Under the pieces are notes generated by a model. That model had not been told where the DNA came from. It searched no databases and was given only the letters and a program-made list of their open reading frames with translations. Positions 1-5,246 of a stretch of 6,739 nucleotides of DNA are shown one piece after another. This DNA is from Candidatus Cloacimonadota bacterium (lineage in GTDB: Bacteria; Cloacimonadota; Cloacimonadia; JGIOTU-2). Location: contig JACNFI010000039.1 in the NCBI GenBank assembly GCA_014384665.1, positions 1 through 6,739 on the forward strand, given 5' to 3'. Position 1 is the first letter of the stretch. Each line of letters begins with the position of its first letter. The position numbers and the translations under genes were made by a program.

Positions 1-10
1 AGATAGTATT

Positions 11-25
11 ATCAACGGGGTAAAC
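11..25. repeat. half of a palindromic repeat cut by the window edge
   Basis: The sequence ATCAACGGGGTAAAC closely matches the right arm of the palindrome at 4897-4962 (ATCTAACGGGGTTTAC). Its left arm would lie before base 1, so pairing cannot be checked. Membership of the family is inferred from the shared AACGGGGT core and its position beside mfd. Confidence 0.45.
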
Positions 26-94
26 ACTAATAAGACGAATATTTCATTCTTAAAAATAAATATCAAATAATCAACAAAAATCAGCTCCGATTAA

Positions 95-155
95 GCCCAT
101 TCCTGCCCCCGTTTCCAATTTAATTGTGAATCTTGAGGGGCTCAGGAATCGGGGC
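95..155. repeat. imperfect long hairpin downstream of mfd
   Basis: ATTCCTG (99-105) pairs with CAGGAAT (143-149). GCCC (95-98) can pair outside it with GGGC, and CCCC (107-110) inside it with GGGG (137-140), with small bulges. A short CAAT/ATTG pairing lies near the tip. The hairpin is GC-rich compared with its AT-rich surroundings and lies about 65 bases past the mfd stop. It has no clear T-run on either strand, so it is called a palindromic repeat rather than a terminator. Confidence 0.5.
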
Positions 156-183
156 GTTCTCCTACTCGCTATTTCAAAGTAAC

Positions 184-200
184 ACGGAACTCTGTTCCGT
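184..200. repeat. perfect 7-bp hairpin just past the mfd stop
   Basis: ACGGAAC (184-190), loop TCT, GTTCCGT (194-200). It lies about 20 bases beyond the mfd stop codon. On the mfd strand it is not followed by a U-tract, so intrinsic termination is possible but not shown. Confidence 0.5.
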
Positions 201-221
201 CTGTCACCTGCGAAACTTGAG

Positions 222-3200
222 TTATTTATTTAATATTTTCAAAATTTTAATACAAATATCAAAATTACCTTTAATCCTGTCAATTTTATTGTGTGGAATA
301 TTGACTGATATATTTAAGCCTTTTGTTTGTTTGAAACACACCTCAAGAGCAGTAGATTTCACAATCTGTTCTATTTTTTTCTTGGAAATTATTGATTGAA
401 ATGGCTCAATAATAATTTTTCTTTTTCCGATATAGACAGATTTTATCTTGTTTTTTTCTGCATAAAAATTTACTAAATAGTATTTGAATACATTCCTTGC
501 CGATTGTGGCAATTTGCCAAATCTGTCAGTCATTTCCGATTGCAATTTATTAAAATCACCTCCCTTTTTTAGATTGTTTAGCCGACGATAAAAATCCATG
601 CGGATTGTTCCATCTGAAATATATTTTTCTGGAAAAAAATATGGAATTTCACACTGAATTTTTGCGGTTTTTCTATCAATTTCAAAAATGTCTCTTTGAT
701 GACCTTTTCTGATTCGTTCAATTGCTTTTTTCAAAATCTGATTATAGAAGCTTATGCCGATAGTATTCATCAATCCGTGTTGTTTTGCACCAAGAATATT
801 TCCTGCACCTCTTATTTCAAGGTCATGCATTGCAATACTCAAACCAGAGCCAAGCGCTTCGTGCTGCTCAATGGTTCTTATCCGTTCTCTTGCAGTTCCG
901 CTAATTTTATCTGGCACAATGAGATATGAGTATGCTTGATGGTCAGACCTGCCAACACGACCTCGCAGTTGATAAAGTTGAGCCAATCCAAATTTATCTG
1001 CACGATTGATAATAATCGTATTCACATTTGGAATATCAATTCCGGATTCGATAATTGTCGTGCAAATGAGAACATCAAATTTATAATGATAAAAATCAAG
1101 CATCACTTTCTCCAAAGTCCGTTCTGGCATTTGTGCATGAGCAACTTCAAATGAAATATCTGGCATCTGATTGCACAATCTTTGCTTCATTGCAAAAATA
1201 GTTTCAACACGATTATGCAGAAAAAATACCTGTCCTTGTCTGTCAATTTCCCGTTTGATAGCAAGTTCAATTATGTCATCGTTGTATGGAGTTATCGCGG
1301 TTAGGATTGGCAGGCGATTCTCCGGCGGAATATTCATAATCGTCATATCTTTCACTCTGGAAAGAGCCATATTCAAAGTCCTTGGAATTGGAGTTGCTGA
1401 AAGAAAAAGAATATCTGTATCTGCCTTTAATGCCTTTAATTTCTCCTTTTGTTTCACGCCAAATCTTTGTTCCTCATCAATTATGACCAAGCCGAGATTT
1501 TTGAATTTCACATCTTTTGAAAGCAATCTGTGCGTGCCGATTGCAATATCAATCTCACCAAACTGCAATCCATCAATAATTCGCTTTTGATTTTTTTGAG
1601 TAACGAAGCGGCTGAGCATTTCAACCCTTATTGGATAATCTTTTAATCTCTCTAAAAATGTGATGTAATGCTGTTCTGCAAGAATAGTTGTGGGACATAA
1701 AAAAGCCACCTGTTTGCTATCCATTACTGATTTAAAAGCAGCACGAATCGCAACTTCTGTTTTGCCAAAACCAACATCTCCGCAAATCAGTCGCTCCATA
1801 GGAATTGCTGATTCCATATCATTTTTTATCTCTTCGGTTGCTTTTATCTGGTCAGATGTATCTTCATAAATGAACGACGCTTCCAGATTTTTTTGCCATT
1901 CTGAATCTGGGGAGAATGCAAAACCTTTTGCTAATTTTCTTTGTGCATAAAGATAAACAAGATCTTTGGCAATTTCCTCAATATCCTTTCTGATTTTTTT
2001 CTTCAGACCATTCCATCTTCGTTCTCCAATTCTATGAATCTCTGGAACAACGGCTTCCTGGGCAATAAATTTTGAAATGAGATTTAGTTGTTCTGTTGGA
2101 ACGAAAATTTTATCGTCATTCGCATAAGAGATAGCAACGCAATCCATTTCGCTCTCTTTAACTTTTATCTTTTCAAGCCCTTGATAAATCCCAATTCCAT
2201 AATCAATATGAACAACATAATCGCCATTTTGCAAGGATTCGTAATCTTTCAAGGCTTCAGCTGGGCTAAATCGAACTCTTCTCCTCTTCTGTTTGTATCG
2301 GTTAAATATTTCGTGGTCTGTGAAAATTGCAAGACGAGCATCATCAAATATAAAGCCGTTTTGAAAGACACCTATCTCAAATCTTACCTTATCTTGATAT
2401 TCTGATAAAATCTCTTGCATTCGCTGACTTTGGTTTTTATTATCAGATTGGATGAAAACTGTAAATCCATTTTGAAGAAGTAAATCAATTTTACTTTCCA
2501 GAAGTTCGAAATTGCTATTGAAATTTACCCCGTTAGATAGCATCCCATCGGAAGGTGGGCATCTAACAGGACAAGAGAATCTAACGGGGTGAATTTGTGA
2601 TTCAAAAGGAATATGAAGAGAAAGTTCTGCAAGATTGTAATTACTGCTATTGAAATAAGAAATTGAAAAATCTTTCAGATTCAAATTATTAAATTCAGAA
2701 AATAATTCAGATGGTTTTGGGACAAGATTCTTTTCAAACTTATTAATCTTCTCTTCATAATTTGTATCAATTTCCTCAAAGAGATTCTTCTCAATATTTG
2801 CGAAATTCTGAAATTCGTCAAAAACCAAAAAAGTATTTTCTGAATTAAAATACTCAGAGAGGGTTGCGGTTCTGTCAAAAAGTTTTGCAAAATCCTGCTC
2901 AATGCCATCATAAAAGCCTTTTTCAGCAATTTTTTTGATAAATTCATTTTGTAAATAAGAAGAAAGATTATTTAATGAAATCTCGCGCATTGGCTGGACT
3001 ATAATTTTATTGTAATCATCTTTTGTTGAGCATTGTGATTTCGCAGAAAATTCTCTTATGGACACAATCTCATCACCAAAGAATTCCAGCCGAAAGGGAT
3101 TTTCATATTGTGGAGAAAAAATATCTAAAATTCCTCCACGTTTACTTATCTCCCCTATTTGTGAAACCTGACTTGTATAATTGTATCCGCAAGCAATCAA

Positions 3201-3734
3201 ATCTGAAACAAGCTTTTCTAAATCATATCCCGTTAGAGAACTTTTCTCTAAGGGGACATATTCCTCTTCTTTTGATAGAGAAATAATATTCGTTTTGTAA
3301 TTTTCGTGATGATTAATATTTCGAAGAAATTCTTTAATAGAAACAATAAAAATACCGGATTCATCCCGTTGGTTGTATAACCTACGGGATTCACCCAAGA
3401 CAGCTTTGCTCAGTGTGTTGCTTCGCTCAATCTGGCAGCTCAATCTTGGTGAAAATTCCTCATAAGGTAAAAGTTCATATTCTGGTAAAAAATGAACATT
3501 ATCTTTTCCAATTAGAATTTCTAAATCATCACAGGTATTTCTAGCAATTACATCATTTTGTGTTATGTATAAAATAGGTTTTTTTGTTATGAAAAAAATA
3601 TGAGCAAGAAGCAGAGATTTTGCAGAGTCAGTTAAACCAAAAACCTGCTTTGGCTTTTTTGTTTCCGCCAGATTGTTGAACTGACTGATTAAACCCGACT
3701 TTGCTAAAAATGGTTTTAAGGATTTGTAGAACAT
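222..3734 (-). CDS. mfd: transcription-repair coupling factor Mfd
   Basis: This 1170-residue protein is a complete Mfd: a DNA translocase that binds RNA polymerase stalled at a lesion, pushes it off and recruits UvrA for nucleotide excision repair. The N-terminal UvrB-like module shows a degenerate nucleotide-binding region (FGLTDSAKS, 32-40), the conserved LPEYELLPYE stretch (83-92) and GEISKRGGILDIF (194-206). The CarD-like RNA polymerase interaction domain starts near 489 (FSPAEAL, then NGDYVVHIDYGIG). The SF2 motor has Walker A GDVGFGKT (652-659, K658), DEEQ (753-756), SAT (779-781) and the LRGRVGR motif (R924 to R929). The C-terminal TRCF domain includes DRFGKLP (1070-1076). It is slightly longer than the E. 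coli protein (1148). About 25 residues at 380-405 and perhaps 8-10 near 115-124 are encoded by palindromic repeats. The start is the first ATG of the frame; no clear Shine-Dalgarno precedes it. It is transcribed divergently from the toxin-antitoxin locus. The function is certain from the motifs. Confidence 0.98.
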   Translation of the reverse strand: MFYKSLKPFLAKSGLISQFNNLAETKKPKQVFGLTDSAKSLLLAHIFFITKKPILYITQNDVIARNTCDDLEILIGKDNVHFLPEYELLPYEEFSPRLSCQIERSNTLSKAVLGESRRLYNQRDESGIFIVSIKEFLRNINHHENYKTNIISLSKEEEYVPLEKSSLTGYDLEKLVSDLIACGYNYTSQVSQIGEISKRGGILDIFSPQYENPFRLEFFGDEIVSIREFSAKSQCSTKDDYNKIIVQPMREISLNNLSSYLQNEFIKKIAEKGFYDGIEQDFAKLFDRTATLSEYFNSENTFLVFDEFQNFANIEKNLFEEIDTNYEEKINKFEKNLVPKPSELFSEFNNLNLKDFSISYFNSSNYNLAELSLHIPFESQIHPVRFSCPVRCPPSDGMLSNGVNFNSNFELLESKIDLLLQNGFTVFIQSDNKNQSQRMQEILSEYQDKVRFEIGVFQNGFIFDDARLAIFTDHEIFNRYKQKRRRVRFSPAEALKDYESLQNGDYVVHIDYGIGIYQGLEKIKVKESEMDCVAISYANDDKIFVPTEQLNLISKFIAQEAVVPEIHRIGERRWNGLKKKIRKDIEEIAKDLVYLYAQRKLAKGFAFSPDSEWQKNLEASFIYEDTSDQIKATEEIKNDMESAIPMERLICGDVGFGKTEVAIRAAFKSVMDSKQVAFLCPTTILAEQHYITFLERLKDYPIRVEMLSRFVTQKNQKRIIDGLQFGEIDIAIGTHRLLSKDVKFKNLGLVIIDEEQRFGVKQKEKLKALKADTDILFLSATPIPRTLNMALSRVKDMTIMNIPPENRLPILTAITPYNDDIIELAIKREIDRQGQVFFLHNRVETIFAMKQRLCNQMPDISFEVAHAQMPERTLEKVMLDFYHYKFDVLICTTIIESGIDIPNVNTIIINRADKFGLAQLYQLRGRVGRSDHQAYSYLIVPDKISGTARERIRTIEQHEALGSGLSIAMHDLEIRGAGNILGAKQHGLMNTIGISFYNQILKKAIERIRKGHQRDIFEIDRKTAKIQCEIPYFFPEKYISDGTIRMDFYRRLNNLKKGGDFNKLQSEMTDRFGKLPQSARNVFKYYLVNFYAEKNKIKSVYIGKRKIIIEPFQSIISKKKIEQIVKSTALEVCFKQTKGLNISVNIPHNKIDRIKGNFDICIKILKILNK
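2521..2596. repeat. palindromic element inserted in frame within mfd
   Basis: The left arm AAATTTACCCCGTTAGAT (2521-2538) pairs with the right arm ATCTAACGGGGTGAATTT (2579-2596), 17 of 18 positions. A second ATCTAAC copy (2561-2567) can also pair with the left arm, enclosing an inner hairpin CCCATC-GGAA-GGTGGG. The 76-bp element is read through without a stop and encodes roughly Mfd residues 380-405, a Pro/Ser/Cys-rich stretch. Its ends and CGTTAGAT core recur in intergenic copies further right. The region lies in the poorly conserved part between the UvrB-like module and the RNA polymerase interaction domain, where an insertion could be tolerated. Confidence 0.85.
3229..3255. repeat. short palindrome in mfd with CCCGTTAGAGA core
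   Basis: CCCGTTAGAGA (3229-3239) pairs with TCTCTAAGGGG (3245-3255) in 10 of 11 positions around a 5-base loop. The core resembles the CCCCGTTAGAT arms of the larger elements. It covers Mfd residues about 160-169, a region whose length looks normal for the family, so it may be a coincidence or a replacement rather than an added insert. Confidence 0.4.
3363..3390. repeat. short palindrome in mfd with CCCGTTGG core
   Basis: ATCCCGTTGGTT (3363-3374), loop GTAT, AACCTACGGGAT (3379-3390), 11 of 12 paired. It encodes about residues 115-124 of Mfd, part of a charged stretch, ESRRLYNQRDES. From memory of Mfd sequences such as E. coli, the gap between the preceding helix and the IFIVSIKEFL strand is some 8 residues longer here. 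That fits insertion of one short palindrome. Confidence 0.55.
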
Positions 3735-3798
3735 ATATTTATCAGAATTTTAATTATCTATTTCTAAGGCTTAAAATGTTTTTCTTTATTAAAATGAT

Positions 3799-3826
3799 GC
3801 AAGTTTTTTATAAGATATTTGACAAA
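3799..3826. promoter_or_regulatory. 28-base block shared with the intI upstream region
   Basis: GCAAGTTTTTTA, eight variable bases, then TTGACAAA. The same arrangement with identical spacing occurs at 6301-6328 (24 of 28 bases identical). Both blocks lie between a leftward and a rightward gene. AAGTTT (3801-3806) and AAACTT (3824-3829) form an inverted repeat across it. It may be a regulator site or promoter module. Confidence 0.45.
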
Positions 3827-3847
3827 CTTCTTAAAAAAATTTAGATT
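3819..3847 (+). promoter_or_regulatory. sigma70-like promoter for the toxin-antitoxin locus
   Basis: A consensus -35 TTGACA (3819-3824), a 17-base spacer and a -10 TAGATT (3842-3847, 4 of 6 consensus) point rightward. Transcription would start near 3854, just ahead of the possible leader ORF and the antitoxin. No other candidate in this gap combines a perfect -35 with ideal spacing. Confidence 0.55.
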
Positions 3848-3871
3848 AATTTAAGGTAGGATTTGGTATTT

Positions 3872-3910
3872 ATGAATACACTAAAAACATTAGATGAAAG
3901 GCAAAAATAA
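3872..3910 (+). CDS. possible 12-codon leader peptide before the antitoxin
   Basis: ATG at 3872 opens MNTLKTLDERQK and stops with TAA at 3908-3910, one base before the preferred antitoxin ATG (3912). An AGGA (3858-3861) lies 10 bases upstream of its start. The position suggests translational coupling or a decayed upstream gene, but a 12-codon ORF can arise by chance in AT-rich DNA. No function is assigned. Confidence 0.2.
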   Translation: MNTLKTLDERQK

Positions 3911-3911
3911 A

Positions 3912-4121
3912 ATGTATGCCAATTCAATAGAAAGTAAATTAAATTTATTGTCAGACAATTTAAAAAGGGAAGTATTAGATTTCATTAATTTCCTGATAAC
4001 AAAAAAAATACCTGAGAGTATTCCAGCTCAATTTGATTTTACCCGGGAAGGTGGCTTATCTGATATCAAAGACCAATATTCTTGGGTAGAATTACAACAC
4101 CAATCAATGGAGTGGAGATAA
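3912..4121 (+). CDS. DUF2281-family antitoxin (VapB-like)
   Basis: This predicted 69-residue protein has the DUF2281 pattern: an N-terminal helical segment with EVLDFINFL (residues 20-28), a variable linker, then EGGLSDIKDQY (46-56) and a C-terminal VELQHQSMEWR tail (59-69). Such proteins are encoded just upstream of PIN-domain toxins, bind them through the C-terminal part and usually repress their own promoter. The start at 3912 is preferred over the in-frame ATG at 3894 because AAAGG (3897-3901) lies 10 bases before it, while nothing like a ribosome site precedes 3894. Its stop TAA shares its last base with the ATG of the toxin, which is typical coupled translation. It appears intact although its partner is broken. 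Family assignment is from sequence pattern recall. Confidence 0.85.
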   Translation: MYANSIESKLNLLSDNLKREVLDFINFLITKKIPESIPAQFDFTREGGLSDIKDQYSWVELQHQSMEWR

Positions 4122-4501
4122 TGTATTTGTTTGACACTAATATTTTCCTGGAAATTTTATTATCATAAGAAAAATCAGCTGACTGCAAGAAAATTTTGAA
4201 TAACAGTCCGGGCAACATATCAATTTCAGATTTTACATTACATTCAATCGGCGTGATACTCTTCAGGCAAAAAAAAGAAAGGATATTTACTCGCTTTGTA
4301 TCAGATACTCTTTCAAAAATAGATATCGTTTCATTGTCAAGACAAGCATATTGGGAATTATCAGAATTTAGAGATTAAAATAATTTAGATTTTGATGATT
4401 CATACCAATGTAAAATCGCTGAAGAAAATAATTTGATAGTTGTAACAATGGATAAACATTTTGAACATGTTAAAAAGAAAATCAAAGTCAAGTTTATTTA
4501 G
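4121..4501 (+). pseudogene. PIN-domain toxin (VapC-like) with two in-frame stops
   Basis: Reading from ATG 4121 gives MYLFDTNIFLEILLS, TAA at 4166-4168 (codon 16), an uninterrupted stretch to TAA at 4376-4378 (codon 86), then a last segment ending in TAG at 4499-4501. The frame never shifts over 127 codons. The PIN ribonuclease pattern is otherwise kept: D5 in DTN, E11, LDFDDSYQ (89-96) and TMDKHFE (109-115), which supply the acidic metal-binding residues. GGAG (4109-4112) lies 8 bases before the start. The first stop is one base from CAA or GAA, the second one base from AAA. As mfd, the antitoxin and intI all end in TAA, recoding is unlikely. The gene is probably dead, and recently so, or the toxin is a 15-residue fragment. 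Restart at the TTG at 4196 would lack D5 and still hit codon 86. Confidence 0.85.
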
Positions 4502-4515
4502 TGTTCATCCATAGC

Positions 4516-4527
4516 GCGGTAAACCGC
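4516..4527. repeat. small hairpin GCGG/CCGC
   Basis: GCGG (4516-4519), loop TAAA, CCGC (4524-4527). It lies 15 bases after the toxin stop codon. It is too short, and has no T-run, to be called a terminator. Confidence 0.35.
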
Positions 4528-4532
4528 AAATA

Positions 4533-4572
4533 TCAAATGCCAATCCCCGATTAAATCGGGGATTGGATTTGA
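4533..4572. repeat. 18-bp stem-loop with one bulge
   Basis: CCAATCCCCGAT (4540-4551), loop TAA, ATCGGGGATTGG (4555-4566) pair perfectly over 12 bp. The stem continues with TCAAAT (4533-4538) against ATTTGA (4567-4572) after a single bulged G. It abuts the next palindrome at 4572. No T-tract follows on either strand. Confidence 0.75.
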
Positions 4573-4627
4573 GATTTACCCTGTGAAATACGAAGTCCCG
4601 CTTTGCGGGATTTCACAGGGTGAATTT
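4572..4627. repeat. palindromic element, TGTGAAAT core
   Basis: AGATTTACCCTGTGAAAT (4572-4589) pairs with ATTTCACAGGGTGAATTT (4610-4627) in 16 of 18 positions. Inside lies a hairpin TCCCGC-TTT-GCGGGA preceded by CGAAG. The ends (ATTTACCC and GGGTGAATTT) match those of the copy inside mfd, including the T in the left end against C in the complement of the right end. Confidence 0.8.
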
Positions 4628-4640
4628 GTTATTTGTCCCC

Positions 4641-4658
4641 TCCCCGCGTCCGCGGGGA
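4641..4658. repeat. GC-rich 8-bp palindrome
   Basis: TCCCCGCG (4641-4648) and CGCGGGGA (4651-4658) are perfect inverted copies separated by two bases. Outer TCCCC (4636-4640) and GGGGA (4664-4668) can add a second pairing layer. Confidence 0.6.
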
Positions 4659-4703
4659 TAATTGGGGATTGTAATTTGGAATTTAATTTCTTGCAAAAAA
4701 AAC

Positions 4704-4718
4704 TCCGCCTAAGGCGGA
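4704..4718. repeat. hairpin TCCGCC/GGCGGA
   Basis: TCCGCC, loop TAA, GGCGGA. It lies directly after an eight-A run and overlaps the start of the 19-base direct repeat. Read leftward it is a GC-rich hairpin followed by eight T, so it could act as an intrinsic terminator on the minus strand, though no gene needing one ends here. Confidence 0.5.
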
Positions 4719-4814
4719 TCTGCCTCTGGCATGAAAAGACTTTATTTGTAATACTATAAAGTAGCTTTTTTATTAAAACCTTACGGATGTCCGAAGGATA
4801 TGCCTCTAGCATGA
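4716..4814. repeat. 19-base direct repeat pair, 80 bases apart
   Basis: GGATNTGCCTCTRGCATGA occurs at 4716-4734 and 4796-4814, with 17 of 19 bases identical. Each copy directly follows a small hairpin (4704-4718 and 4779-4797), so hairpin plus tag may form one repeat unit. Confidence 0.65.
4779..4797. repeat. bulged hairpin before second direct repeat copy
   Basis: CCTT, bulged A, CGGA, TG, TCCG, AAGG: an 8-bp stem with one bulge. It occupies the same place relative to the second direct repeat copy as the TCCGCC hairpin does to the first. Confidence 0.45.
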
Positions 4815-4836
4815 GTTGAACTTGTGAAACCTCCTT

Positions 4837-4893
4837 AATGGTTTTGAGCAATCAACCATTACGAAGGTCTTTGACCATTCGCAAGGTTTTGAG
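4837..4893. repeat. tandem hairpin units of AAxGGT...ACCATT type
   Basis: Unit 1 is AATGG...CCATT (4837-4860), with inner TTGA/TCAA capped by GCAA. Unit 2 has GGTC-TTT-GACC (4866-4876) followed by ATT. A third unit begins with AAGGTTTTGAG and is cut by the palindrome at 4897. GGTTTTGAG occurs at 4840 and 4885, and an ACCATT...AAGG motif at 4855 and 4874. AAACCT (4827-4832) and AGGTTT (4884-4889) can close the whole region into one branched fold. Confidence 0.5.
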
Positions 4894-4896
4894 TTT

Positions 4897-4962
4897 ACCC
4901 CGTTAGATAAAAATATATAATAAGTAAGAATTATTGAAAATGTACAAATTATCTAACGGGGT
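4897..4962. repeat. palindromic element, CGTTAGAT core
   Basis: ACCCCGTTAGATA (4897-4909) and TATCTAACGGGGT (4950-4962) pair perfectly over 13 bp, and one more A-T pair can be added inside. The interior is AT-rich with no clear inner hairpin. The arms are identical to those of the copy inside mfd over ACCCCGTTAGAT. Confidence 0.85.
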
Positions 4963-5067
4963 TTACGGATGGACTCTATTTAAGATAGCTAACAAATCGA
5001 TAATAAAAGTTCATTCTAAAAATGGCTTTATTGTTTTGTAGAACATAAGGATTTAATTAGCCACGAA

Positions 5068-5125
5068 TTTACCCTGTGAAATAATGCTTTGCATTAAAAT
5101 CGAAGATTTTATTTCACAGGGTGAA
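5068..5125. repeat. branched palindromic element, TGTGAAAT core
   Basis: TTTACCCTGTGAAATA (5068-5083) pairs with TATTTCACAGGGTGAA (5110-5125), 15 of 16. The interior forms two further hairpins, AATGC-TTT-GCATT and AAAATC-GAA-GATTTT, so a single strand could fold as a three-way junction. The arms match the 4572-4627 copy. Confidence 0.8.
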
Positions 5126-5189
5126 CCCTGTGAAATATTCTATGATTTTTACTGACTTACCACTTTTTGTCATCAGTTATTTCACGGGG
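5126..5189. repeat. adjoining palindromic element, TGTGAAATA core
   Basis: CCCTGTGAAATA (5126-5137) pairs with TATTTCACGGGG (5178-5189), 11 of 12, the odd position being a possible G-U pair. Inner ACTGA (5151-5155) pairs with TCAGT (5173-5177). It starts at the base following the previous element, giving a head-to-tail tandem. Confidence 0.7.
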
Positions 5190-5219
5190 CAAGCACGGAT
5201 TGTCACGAACTATCACGGA
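5183..5219. repeat. periodic CACGRA array
   Basis: CACGGG (5183), CACGGA (5194), CACGAA (5204) and CACGGA (5214) are spaced 11, 10 and 10 bases apart. A further CACGAA occurs at 5063. The array ends shortly before the 3' end of intI. Its function is unknown. Confidence 0.5.
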
Positions 5220-5246
5220 CAGATATTTTTAATTTAATTGCATAGT

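Larger units (their letters stand above)
4502..5246. other. gene-free region dense in palindromic repeats
   Basis: No convincing coding sequence is present on either strand. The open frame on the minus strand at 4576-4851 consists of repeat sequence only. The stretch holds at least nine hairpins or palindromes, a 19-base direct repeat and a short periodic CACGRA array, listed separately. The part from about 4979 to 5065 shows nothing recognisable. It separates the dead toxin gene from the 3' end of intI. Confidence 0.7.

Noticed and set aside
133..3286. Several plus-strand open frames opposite mfd (for example 696-929, 1171-1590, 2088-2405, 3023-3286)
   Set aside because: They are antisense shadows of a complete mfd gene. 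Their translations show no recognisable family, and mfd explains the sequence fully.
4196..4378. Separate 60-codon gene starting at TTG
   Set aside because: It is the middle part of the PIN toxin frame between the two stop codons. It lacks the first catalytic Asp and the C-terminal acidic motif.
4166..4378. Reassigned TAA codons (alternative genetic code) to explain the toxin stops
   Set aside because: mfd, the antitoxin and intI all end properly in TAA, and mfd and intI contain no internal stop in 1170 and 319 codons.
4533..4572. Intrinsic terminator of the toxin-antitoxin operon
   Set aside because: The stem is strong, but no T-run follows on either strand. It fits better as one of the many palindromic repeats.
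4576..4851. Minus-strand open frame of 91 codons
   Set aside because: It consists of palindromic and direct repeat sequence, its translation looks random, and no ribosome site was identified.
4897..4962. attC cassette recombination site
   Set aside because: GTTAGAT and ATCTAAC fit the integrase core boxes singly, but their order is GTTRRRY first and RYYYAAC last, the reverse of attC, and the arms are perfectly paired without the usual unpaired bases.
4502..5246. CRISPR array
   Set aside because: Repeats are palindromic, unequal in length and not separated by regular spacers, and there are no cas genes in the window.
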